NCBI GenBank assembly: GCA_947685225.1
Contig: CANTUV010000008.1
Coordinates: 30,062,001 to 30,126,000, forward strand
Reading direction: 5' to 3'
DNA length: 64,000 bases
Origin: Garcia nutans
Taxonomy: Eukaryota > Streptophyta > Magnoliopsida > Malpighiales > Euphorbiaceae
In this document: positions 1 to 10,482 of the stretch, piece by piece
Layout of the letters: every line of letters begins with the position of its first letter
Position numbering within the stretch: position 1 is the first letter of the stretch
Position numbers and translations under genes: made by a program
Notes under the pieces: model-generated
What the model was told of the DNA's origin: nothing
Seen by the model: only the letters and a program-made list of their open reading frames with translations
The model's database searches: none

Positions 1-2748
1 ATATCCCAAAATGTGCCCTAGAAGTTTTGATATAATTGTTGCTTTATTTGGATTAAATGTATATGATTCTTTGGGAAGAGAAAAGAGGTGAAGAGAGTGT
101 ATATGTTGTATATATGGAAATATATACAACATATACACAAGTCAAAGTGAATTATGGTCAAAGAAGATATTTATTTATAGTATTAATGAATTAATTAATT
201 AAAGGAAAATAAGAAAATAAAATGGATGGAAGAGAGGAAATTTGATTATTTTAATATTAAAACACTTGGTGGAGGTTTTAAAGAGATTGAGTATTTGACT
301 TTTCCTTCTCATTTTCTTTTCCTTTTCTTTTCTTTTCCTTTCTTGGCCGGACATCTCAAAGCAAGAGAGCAAGAGAGGGGTTGTGATTTCCAAGCTCTAA
401 ATTGAAGAAAGATTCAAGTGATTAAGTTGGAGAATTTTGAAGTTTCATCAACTTTGGTAAGTTCTCTCTTTTCTTTTATTTTAATTGAAGTTGTGTTTGA
501 GTTTGATAGATTGTTGTTGATAGTAAGAGTGTGGTTGATATGTGTTGTTTGATTGTGGTGTTTAAGAGTGTTTGGTTCAATTGATTATGGGTTTTGGGGT
601 TGGATTGAAGGAAAGAGTAAGTTTGTTGAAAGAGAAAGTGTTATGGTTGTGTTTTGGGTTTGTGGTGATGATTATGAATTGTGTTTGATGTATGTTTTGA
701 GTTGTTTGGTGTGTTTGCAAGTTTGTTATTGTTTTTGGGTATGTTTAATTAAGTTTGGTTGAAGTGGAAAATGGTGGAAGAAAGTGGTTTGTTGGATGTA
801 GTGTTGTGGTGGCCGGAATCTGTATTTTTGGCCTGACACGCCCATGAGCAAGACCAGATCTTTAGGCGTGTCAATGGTTCTGTGTTTTTGGATGGGTGAC
901 ACGAGCAGTGACACGCCTATGTCACTGAGCGTGTCATAGCTACTGTGTTGTTGGAGAATTGACACGGCCATGAACACGCCCGTATTGTTGGGCATGTCAA
1001 TGTTTCTGTGAGACAGAATGTATTACACGTTCAGTGACACGCCCGTGGTTCCGAACGTGTCAAAGCTTCTGTGTTGTGAGTTTAGGGCATTGTCAGGGAC
1101 ACGCCCATGTTGTTGAGCATGTCATGTGTAGAGTTTGCATCTCATGTGTATTATTCCTTTTGGATTAGGTCTTGAAGAAGATAATTTGCCCTAATTCAAG
1201 TGGTGAAGAAGTGTTGGAAGAGGAAGTGTATAGATTTGTATGAGTGGTGCTTAAGGTAAGTACAAACTACATGGTTGCATACATTTACATGATTTTGATA
1301 CTTAACATATTTGATTGTACCTATGTTAAGTAATTGATTACATTGTTAATACAATAGATGAATGTTATGATTGGTATAATAGAAATGATTAATGAGCATC
1401 TAAAATGTGTGTTAATGCCATTGGTTATATACACTTGAATGATGAATTGATTAATATGAATTGAGATATAATGAGATGTGAAACCAATGTGGTTGGTTAT
1501 AATGATGTAAATGACATAATTGAGGCATGTTTGCCTAGATGATGTTCAATGCAATTGATGATATATATATACACTCTTGATGAGATATGGAGCCATGATT
1601 GTTGGCAAAAATGGTAATGATGCCAATAGGAAGATTGAGGCATGGTTGCCTAAGTGATGATGAGTAAAGGAGAATGAAATTGATAATTAAATAATTAATG
1701 AATTGTGTGTCTAATGTGTTATTCCATTTTCAGAGTTTTGTTGTTGGTGGCATGCCTATAGTAACAATCTTTTGAAGTTAGGTTGGGCTAAATCCTTGAA
1801 GCCAAGTTTGGTTGAAGTTTAGCATGCTTAACTCCCCTTGAAGCTTGGTTGGGTCTAGTCCTTGAAGCCTAATTGAGATGTTACAACCCTTGAAGCTAGG
1901 TTGGGTTTGGTTCTTGAAGCTAAGTTGGGTTGATACTTAGCATGCTTTGTTCCCCTTGAAGCTTGGTTGAACCTAAATCCTTGAAGCCTAGTTGGGATAA
2001 TGATAATGATAAATGTGATAATTAAACCAAAACATTAACTCTGAAAGTTGAATGGCATATTAGTGTCTTTTGGGGCCATGCTTGTCTTTGTTTTCAATGT
2101 GATCCTTGAATGGTGAAACCAATGAATAATGAGATGATTATATTACATAAGTATCTTATTGACAATAAATGTAGCATGGGAAGCTATGTTGAGTAATGAA
2201 ACTATGAAGATACAATATGAATGTTTTGATATGATATGATAGAGAACAATGTAAGGTTTTGAAATATAATATTCGTTTGAATGGTGTATGAAATTGATTG
2301 TGTGACATTGACATTACATTGAAGCATAGTATGATTGTAGTTTGTATCACTAAGCCGTTGGCTTAGCGCGATTATGGTTTATGGCGCAGGTGACAGGGAA
2401 GAACCGGAGAGTTCCTCTAGGCCGAGTAGAGTCTAGATCTTGAGGTGTTGATAGTGGAGCTTAAAGATCAAAAACATATTGCCAAACATGTATATATTTT
2501 ATTTTTTGTAAAACTTGAGTTTTGATGTATATGTATTTGTAAATATTTGTTATATTTTCCGCTGTGTTTTGAATAAACATTTTATCTATTGTGTTTTATA
2601 AATTCCTTTAAATGTTTTAAATTTATTCATATTATTGAAAAGGGATTATTTGTATATTTTATAAACTGTGGCATACCTATATTCAGTATACGTATATTAC
2701 GATCGTATTAGCATGTTGTGTACGTATACAGGGTATAGGAGTGTTACA
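1..2748 (+). mobile_element. Chromovirus LTR (copy a), 5' end cut by window
   Basis: The sequence matches the other chromovirus LTRs of this window from their fifth base (ATATCCCAAA...) to the terminal GTGTTACA, so only the first TGTA lies outside. No internal retrotransposon sequence follows, so it behaves as a solo LTR. The next bases, CTTAG, continue an older LTR of the same family, which suggests insertion into that copy; the matching target duplication would lie just before base 1. Inside are a palindromic repeat cassette (822-1130), a run of short TTGAAGCC/GTTGGG repeats (about 1770-1990) and the conserved double hairpin (2350-2387). Confidence 0.88.
822..1130. repeat. Palindromic GACACG/CGTGTC cassette in LTR copy a
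   Basis: About five units of roughly 60 bases. Each has a left arm like GACACGCC and a right arm like GGCGTGTC, separated by 15-25 bases and followed by a spacer ending TTCTGTGTTG. The units stand out as GC-rich islands in AT-rich LTR sequence. Other LTR copies have a related but differently sequenced cassette at the same distance (about 0.8-1.15 kb) from the LTR 5' end. Confidence 0.75.
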
Positions 2749-3592
2749 CTTAGCATGCTTTGTTCCCCTTGAAGCTTGGTTGAGCCTAATCCTTGAAGCC
2801 TAGTTGGGATAATGATAATGTTAAATGTGATAATTAAACCAAAACATTAACTCTGAAAGTTGAATGGCATATTAGTGTCTTTTGGGCCCATGCTTGTCTT
2901 TGCTTTAATATGAACTATGGAGTGAGATATAATGTTATGAGATGATTATAATACATGAGTAACTTAAATGTGGCTTGGGAAGCTATGTTGGGTAATGAAA
3001 CTATGAAAATACAATATGATGTGTGATATGTCTATGGATGTGGAAATGGTGAGTATTACTTCATGAATGTTTTGGTAAGTTATTGAATAATGTAAGGTTT
3101 TGAAATATAATATTCTTTTGAATTGTTTATGAAACTTGATTGTGTGACATTGGCATTGCATTGAAGCATAATATTATTGTAGTTTGTACCACTAAGCTGT
3201 TGGCTTAGCGCGATTGTGGTTCATTACGCAGGTAACAGGGTAGAACCCGAGAGTTCTTCTAGACCGAGCTGAGTCTAGATTGTGAAGTGTGGATAGTGGA
3301 CTTAAAGATCAAATACTGACTGCCAAACATGTATAAATGTTATGTTTTTATAAAATTTGGTTTTTGATGTATATATATTTGTAAAGGCCGCTATAATTTC
3401 CGCTGTGTATTATAGAAATGTTTTATCTATTGTATTTTTATAATATGTCTTAAATGTTTTAAGTTTTTTAATAATGTTGTTAAAAGGAATGAGTTGTGTG
3501 TTTAATAAACCGTAGCATCTCTATATTCAGTATACGTATATTACATATATGATGGTATGTAGTGTGTGTATACGGGGTATAGGGGTGTTACA
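2749..3592 (+). mobile_element. 3' remnant of an older chromovirus LTR (copy b)
   Basis: It begins CTTAGCATGC, matching an internal LTR position (compare about 1933 in copy a), and runs to the family terminus GTGTTACA. It carries the hairpin stem at 3192-3208 with a C-to-T change that gives a G-U type pair. It is more diverged than its neighbour. The natural reading is that copy a inserted into this LTR, with the left portion outside the window. Confidence 0.8.
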
Positions 3593-4077
3593 TATTAAGT
3601 CCAATTCAGGTAAACTTAAACTATCCTTATGGTCTTGACTTTGCATCCTCTTCCTTGATCCTCTTTCCCCTTTACATCAGTGATCATCATATTTGTCAAA
3701 AGAGTTACAACAACTCAGGGTAGGTTATCTGGCTTACAAGCCAATAAAGAGAAAGCTAAAATTTCATGAAGAATCAAAGGGACAACTAGGGATTGATGTC
3801 AATAGCGTTGATACTAGTTATTGGCTCATCAAACAATGCCTAGATCATCTCTCCCTTAAATAAATAGAATTCAATTTTGCCTTGAAAGTTTGTCAAAGCA
3901 TGTTCTAGGACAGACTAGGACCTAGACAAAGGTCATTATGTAGGAGCCCTCTCTAAGTAAGCATATATAGCTCAATGTTGTAGAATAATTCCCTCACCTA
4001 GTAAAGTCATTCAAATCATGATGCCTAGATATACTAATTTATGAATATCAAGCTAGATTCATCATTGGTTGAGCACC
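3593..4077 (-). other. Inferred continuation of the Tat/Ogre element interior
   Basis: This stretch lies between the older chromovirus LTR and a solo LTR with clean GCACC duplications, so it was contiguous with 5409 onwards before that insertion. It would lie downstream of gag on the minus strand, where protease is expected. I could not read a convincing protease motif through the stops, so only its position supports the call. Confidence 0.4.
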
Positions 4078-5403
4078 TGTGAACACTAGAATTTTGAGGC
4101 TCGGAAGGCCAATTTTCTCAGACTACTGAAAATCGGGCCGGACCGGACGTCCCCGGTAAAGTTCACCGGAAATATATCAATATGGTACTTGAAATGTACG
4201 GTGCGACACAAGGATCATGGGTATGGTCTCGGAATAATTTTTGGAGGCCCGTAGCTCCCGGAAAGTCAGTTTTAGCTGAAGTAGCGCTAGTCGCGGTGGG
4301 CGGGGCCGGCGGCCGGGCCGCCGTGATGACTGCGGCTCAGCCGCTGTTCGCCGCGGTTCGTCCGCTGTGGCTGGCGGCCCGGCCGCCGTCTAGCCCGATT
4401 TTGCCTATAAATAGGCTTCAGATTTTCAAAAGGAGGGACTTTTGGACTTTCTACGCCCATATGCTGACGAAATTTTTATGCTTAAGAATTTCTAATATTG
4501 TGTTGTAGAAAGCAAGAATCATACTCAAAAGTGCAAGAAACAAGATCTGGAACTTAGAAGTGGAAAAATTCTAATCAAGGTAATATCATAATTCATATTC
4601 AGTCAATTCGAGCATATCATAAGCATTCTGATCTTCTTCTCAATTTCTTCTCGGTCAAAGACCTAATCCTTTTAGGTCCGAGGGCCTAATGAACTAATCA
4701 ATCAGCCTCTTTGGCACGAAGCCTAAATTGAATCCCCTTTGGTACAAAGTACCTAAATTTCACAATTAAAGTCAACTTTTGGCACGGAGCCTCAATTGCA
4801 CCTCTCTGGTACTAAGTACCTAAACGGCATTATTAAAATGAATCTTTGGCACGAAGCCTAAATTGTCTCACTTTGGTACGAAGTACCTAAATTTCACAAT
4901 CAATCAATCTTTTGGCATGAAGCCATATTGCACTCTTTTGGTACAAAGTACCTAAATTTCAACATTTAGCACTAACTGCTAAATCTCACCAATTTGGCAA
5001 AAAGCCCGACAAATGCACGAAGCATACACACACACATGCATGAAGCATAAATTTTTATCGCCTTTAAATAGGCTTTTCCGAACTACATGGGCTTTGATCT
5101 CCTATTCAAACGGGAGTATGTAGGCATGTTTGGGATTCACCCCAAATAGCAAGTCCACCAAACTACCAACAATCTTTTTGTCTTTAAATTTGTTCCATTG
5201 TTGCAAGTTAATCAAATGCATGACATAGTCCCCGAATCCTCCGTGGGTTCGCAGACTAGAAGCCTTTACATTGGATGCATTATTGGAGCCAAACAAGGGT
5301 TTTCTTAGTTTTTCCCTTCGAACAAAATAAACTGAGTGGCGACTCCCGACAACGAGTGAACGTTCGCCCGGATCCTTTTCGGGCGGAAAACACGAGGTTC
5401 ACA
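4078..5403 (+). mobile_element. Solo LTR, family 2, TSD GCACC
   Basis: The element runs from TGTGAACACT to GAGGTTCACA and is flanked by perfect 5-bp duplications GCACC (4073-4077 and 5404-5408). It is homologous end to end with the LTR at 50755-52312. A GC-rich block of GCGGC/GCCGC short inverted repeats (about 4300-4390) sits just upstream of a TATA box (TATAAATA, 4406-4413). Farther on are tandem repeats alternating GGCACGAAGCC and GGTACAAAGTACC motifs (about 4700-5000). It has no internal region, so it is a recombination-derived solo LTR. It splits the Tat-type element. Confidence 0.9.
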
Positions 5404-5586
5404 GCACCAAAATGAACAAAGACCATAAAAAATTGAATGAAAATAATATATTCAAATAATCTTAATTTTAAAGACATAATTGTTCCAAATAAGTACTAAA
5501 GAAAGCAAAATAAAAATAGCAAAACTTCAAGCTAAGGGAGGTTTGTTGAATAAAATTTCTCCTTATTCCACATCTTCAATATTCCA

Positions 5587-6973
5587 GTCTTAAAAGAAAG
5601 AATCTTCCTCCACTCCTCCTCCCACCATGAAGGTTGCTGGTGGTGGCATTCTTCCAAATTCAGGCAAAAGATTACTTTTGGTGTTGGGCTTGCTAGGTTC
5701 AGGCAACTTTTCACTATCAATCAAATTTTGGATCTCATGCAAGCATTTGTCCGTCTCATATCCTTGTATCCGATGAAATTGACAAAAGGATTTAGTATCA
5801 AATTTTAGGGGTAAAGGATTCGACAAAGATCGAGAGGCCAATGGATGTAATAGTCCCTTCTTTTATAGCTTGTTGAAAATCCAAGACAAAGGTTTCTCCA
5901 TATCTGAAAACTGTCTTCTACTTCCTTGACCAATTGCATTAACATCGACTTTCTTCTAGGTACTTTGATTGCCATATTGATAATTTTGTTTTGCAGAAAA
6001 ATGGTTCTTCTCTCTTTTCTAGGAGAAGATCTTTGAAATCCCTTATAAGGGTGTGAGACAACCTCTCACGGAGATTAGGCAGGATGCCTCTGACTATCAT
6101 TCAGATCTTGTCCGACTCATTAGGCCTCCTTTTGAGAAGTGTAGCCTTATTTCTCCATCTCTTTACATAATCAACAAAGTTCTCATTTGGTCTTTGCCTA
6201 ATGGTCTCCACCTCCATCAAGGAAACTTCCAGCTTGACATTGTACCCATACTGTTGAATGAAGGCTTTGTACAACATGTCCCAATCTTTTTGGGTACTTT
6301 CTTCCAAGGTATTGAACCAATTTTGCACAATAGTATCCAATGAGAGCATAAAATACCTCAGAGTTTGAGCCTTAGTAGTTCTGGCAGGCTGCATGGTAGT
6401 GATGTATTGCTTGACATGCAAGTGAGGATTTCCTGTACCATTGTACCTAACGAAGGAAGGCATCTTGAACTTATAAGGTACCTCCTCATCTTGTTAGAAT
6501 AACTTGTCGACCTCTGACATTTCTTCAATTTTCAGCTTCTCTAATTTCTTCTCCAAATCAGCAATACATTTCTCAACATCTGAAATTTTAGTCTTTTCTA
6601 GAGCTGATCTTTCCTCAACATTTGGCTCTTTCCTCTTATCTTGCGAATCTTGAAAGTATTGAGCCCAGTCATCATCATCAATCATTGTCTTGTCATCTTC
6701 AGAAGCTACTTCACCAACCTTAGCCTTCCCTTTGTCCTTCGATTTCATTGTGTCGGCCGATGCCTCGACAGTGTTTCCCAAAAGTGCAGCTAGTTGGCTC
6801 CTTATTGTCTCAGCCAAGACCTCCTTCAGTTCTTCCATCTTGGCATTGAGAGCATCGTCCACCATTCTTTGAATTTGCTCAGGATCCATTGCTTTCGGTG
6901 AGAAGCTAATTGACTCACTGCTATCACTAGCACAGGTTTGGTTATCATACACTTTTGAACTGCTGTACTCCAA
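5587..6973 (-). pseudogene. Decayed gag of a Tat/Ogre-type Ty3/gypsy element
   Basis: Reading the minus strand from 6973, an N-terminal segment with an acidic and coiled-coil region runs to a stop at 6494. The same reading then resumes as a retrotransposon Gag core (6463-6101; NWFNTLEES and FVDYVKRWRNKA are typical). After further stops comes a segment around 5841-5590 with FCQFH...GYETDKCLHEIQNLID. That resembles the Cys/His-rich C-terminal Gag region of Ogre/Tat elements, which read CxFHxxxGHxTDxC...LIDxG. Several in-frame stops make it non-coding. The upstream leader (6974-7949) contains no recognisable gene. The primer site at 7950-7970 and the 5' LTR beyond it confirm orientation. Confidence 0.8.
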
Positions 6974-7949
6974 GTCTGTGAGCCAGAAAGGATCAATGAT
7001 ATATTATGCAATACATAAATACATGTATGCACAAACAATAAAAAAAATAAAGATAATTAGGACGTCCCTTCCAACTTTATAACTTTTACACACGAATGGC
7101 GAGTCTCTTTTTCTAGGTATATGGTTAACAAAATACCAACATGGGATATTTTATTCTCGAAAAATTCCCTTAGACGATTTTAATCAATAGTTATATTTTC
7201 GAACATGAAAATCAGTTCATGATAATTCCCATTAATTAGGCTTTAATCCATCCAATCAATTAAAATAACTTTTATGCTATATTGGATTAAAACTAAATTA
7301 AGAGGTTTATTATAAATATATTTCTTGCTTGAAAAAGTAACTAATAATTCATGCAAAAAATAAGCCCATGATTAATAGTTCTTAGCATAAGCTAGGCTCA
7401 CAATTGATTTTTAGTATTTTCATAATTGACCTAAATATTTATAAGCTCTTTTGTAATAATTGTGTTGTAAAACCCTTGGGCCATAAGGTAGAAAAAGATT
7501 TTTGACTTATCTTTAAAGATTTGAAAATTTGAGATTTTGGTCTTTTAAAGGAAAAAATTATTTTTGAGCTTACAATATAGGTAGGTCATATTAGAAAAAA
7601 GGGCAAACCAAATAAGTCATGATTTAAACTAAGATAAATTAACCGTAGTTAAATAACAAGCATTTACGATAAAAACCTAAGTAACTAGGCCAATTACATG
7701 AGCTTTAGTCTTTGGGTTGAAAGGTTTAGGCTTCCATAGCAAGTATATAGCAAAAGGTATAAGGCTATGAGTGGTTATGCCATGCTCGATCTCCATACCT
7801 TGAGTGAAAGTATGGTATCCCTCACATAACACAACACAAATTACACAGGCATCCTAACTCACGCACACAATGCAATTTATATGATGCAATAAATAATATC
7901 ATAATAAGAAAGAATAGAATAATATAAAGACTAATGGAATCAACTTCTC

Positions 7950-7970
7950 TTATCCCCTGTGGAGTTGCCA
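7950..7970 (-). promoter_or_regulatory. Primer binding site complementary to tRNA-Arg
   Basis: Read on the plus strand these 21 bases match the 3' end of plant tRNA-Arg(ACG), including terminal CCA, with a few changes. On the minus strand this is TGGCAACTCC..., one base after the LTR terminus TGTGAGC (7972 on plus). tRNA-Arg priming is characteristic of Ogre/Tat elements. The tRNA match is from memory of the plant tRNA sequence. Confidence 0.75.
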
Positions 7971-9324
7971 CTGTGAGCAAGGATTTTCACCCCCACTCCC
8001 ATGTAGAATGGTTCTTACGACTTCGGCACTATTAGGCTCAGGGTCTTAGAGAACATATGTCTAAACCCGGAGAAAATGGAGTCATCACCCAGATGGGCCA
8101 AAAAAAATAGAAAGGAGTGGATGACTAGATTCCTAAGGAATCTCCAACCCCCTAATGGGTTAGAAAAGTTAGGTGCATGTGGAGAAAGTGAGAATGACCC
8201 AGCACCTCCACAATTCCCAGTTCATTGGAACCGGCCTCCTTTTGAGGTCTTAATACTATAAAATTCTTAAATATAATGATATTTCCCATACTACATGCAA
8301 TAATAAGAATAAACAAATACTTTATTAAAAATCATAGCAATGTTTAAACAAAACAAATAAATGGACACCCATCCAAGGATGGAAACATGTCCTTACATCG
8401 TCCAATGTGTAAACCTAATAGGACACCCACCAAAAAGGTGAAAACATATCCTTCACATTAATTCCAAAATATGAAAATAATTTAAATTACATAAATCTTA
8501 ACAATTGAGGTACCCAATCATGGAAATATACCTCTTAAAATTCTTGAATATTAAAGTAGAGTAATAAAAACATTCAACCATTCATTATAAACAAAATAAA
8601 AGTAAATCATCCATCACAAGCATACATCCACAAAATAAATAATCAAATATAGGTTTAAATCTTACATTGAATAATAGATATGCTAAATTAGAGTTTTGAT
8701 ATATGAATTAGGGTTTCTAGTGTTTTAAACATGAAATATGGTTTTTTAGGGTTTTAGATGGAAAGTTAGGGTTTTTCCTTAACCTAAGATTTAATATATA
8801 CAAAACAAGATTTAAAATACAAATCAAAATTTAAAATAATGCACAATTATGGTTTAATGTAGACTAGCATTGAAAAATATTGTGATGTAATTCTAAAGTG
8901 TAAATTGTAATTAGGGTTTCAGATAATTGGATGATAAGTCTATACGTTATTGCAAAAATTGTTGTAAAATCCTATTCATAAACTATTAACACAATAAGCT
9001 AAGTGTTGAAATTAATCAATGTATTTAATTGGATCGATTAATAAGAATGTTACTTGTGTTGTAGACTCCACCAAGTTGATGTGTTGATCCAAGCTATCAT
9101 TTTCTTTCTGCCTAGAGCAATTGGTTCTTGGTTGAAGACTCCATGATCCAAAGATCAGCCAATGCCACTTTGCTTTGCTTTTTTATTTTCAGATTGTTTT
9201 CTTCCTTGCTTGTTGTTACTCAATTACTTTTTGATGATTCTTATTTAACAAAACTGCTACTGTCTCTTTTTTTATTACCAATTTGTTAATCAAAGTTCCT
9301 CTCTCTCTATCTGTGTTATTCACA

Positions 9325-9334
9325 TATTTATAGG
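9325..9334 (-). promoter_or_regulatory. TATA box of the Tat-type LTR
   Basis: The minus strand reads CCTATAAATA. The second LTR of the family has the same feature at 61511-61519. This is the probable core promoter of the element, now separated from its upstream repeats by the solo-LTR insertion. Confidence 0.5.
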
Positions 9335-9766
9335 GGAACCAACACTTTAACCTAAACCTAAACTCTCTAATTTGATTCTTAAATGCATTAGGAAATCAAA
9401 TTTGTAATATCCCAAAGTACACCCTAAAAGTCTGGAATAATTATTGATGTATATGGATTTAATGTGTATGTTTAATGGAAAGAGAAGGGAAGATAAATTA
9501 ATAAAAAGGAAATATCATAAAAGATAGATGTATATGGAGGATAATATGCATATATATGGTATTTGGAAAATATGGAAAATATAAATACAATATATAAGAG
9601 ATATACATATACATCACATATACCTAATGTATAAAGTGGTGTAGGAAAAGTAAGTATATATAATTAATTAATAATAATAATTATAATAATAATAAAAGAA
9701 AAAGAAGAAAAGAAAGTCAAAGGGAAGAATAAAAGTGGTGGTGGAGGTTTTTAGAAATATTAATTA

Positions 9767-9797
<31 letters not shown>

Positions 9798-9860
9798 TAT
9801 ATGTGATAAGTATGAGAAAAAGAAGAAAAAGATCTTCTTTCCTTCTTCTTCTTCTTCTTG

Positions 9861-9863
<3 letters not shown>

Positions 9864-9909
<46 letters not shown>
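9864..9909. repeat. (GA)n microsatellite
   Basis: About 23 uninterrupted GA dinucleotides inside LTR copy c, next to TTC and TTA repeats. Such tracts can act as GAGA-type promoter elements in plants, but nothing here shows that. Confidence 0.95.
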
Positions 9910-9913
<4 letters not shown>

Positions 9914-10264
9914 TGATTTTAATTACGCACATCAAATTCTTAAGGGTTTTAAGCGAATTGAAGGTGGAGATTGAAGATTTGGCAAAGAATTCAAGTAAGT
10001 AATCATTTTCTTATATTGATTTCTATTGTGGTTAGTGTGTGATAATGATGTTAATAAAAGATTGAAGTATAAAGAGATGTTGAATTGATATTTAGATGAT
10101 GATAATATGGTTAATTGTGAGGATGATGATGGATTATTGAAATTGGTTAGTAAGGGTTTAATATGTATGAGTTGGAGAATTGAATAATTGATGTATGATT
10201 GAGGTATGTTTGTGTTTAAATGAAGTTAAAAACATAGAATACATGAGTTTGGTCTGAAAACAGA

Positions 10265-10482
10265 GGTATTTTGGATGCCACGCCCGTGGCCTTGGCTGCC
10301 ACGACCATGGCCATTGGAAGCCATGGCCGTGGAGGTGTCGAACAAAAGAGACAGATTCACTTTCTATGCCACGGCCGTGGGGGTTGGAAGGCCACGACCG
10401 TAGGGGTTTTAGAGCAATTGGGCAGAATTGTTTGCTATGCCACGCCCGTGGGAGATTGGGAGGCCATGACCGTGGGGTCCTA
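10265..10482. repeat. Palindromic CCACG/CGTGG cassette in LTR copy c
   Basis: Repeated near-palindromes such as CCACGCCCGTGG and CCATGGCCGTGG are spaced 15-40 bases apart. The block lies about 0.86-1.08 kb from the LTR 5' end, the position of the GACACG cassette in copy a. Copy h (48715-48845) and the outer solo LTR (28295-28410) have the same subtype. Confidence 0.75.

Noticed and set aside
4182..4508. 108-codon GC-rich open frame
   Set aside because: It lies in a solo LTR across the GC-rich inverted repeats and TATA box; the frame exists only because the GC block has no stops.
9717..9935. Open frame with repeated Ser-Leu residues
   Set aside because: It is a translation of the GA and TTC microsatellites in an LTR.
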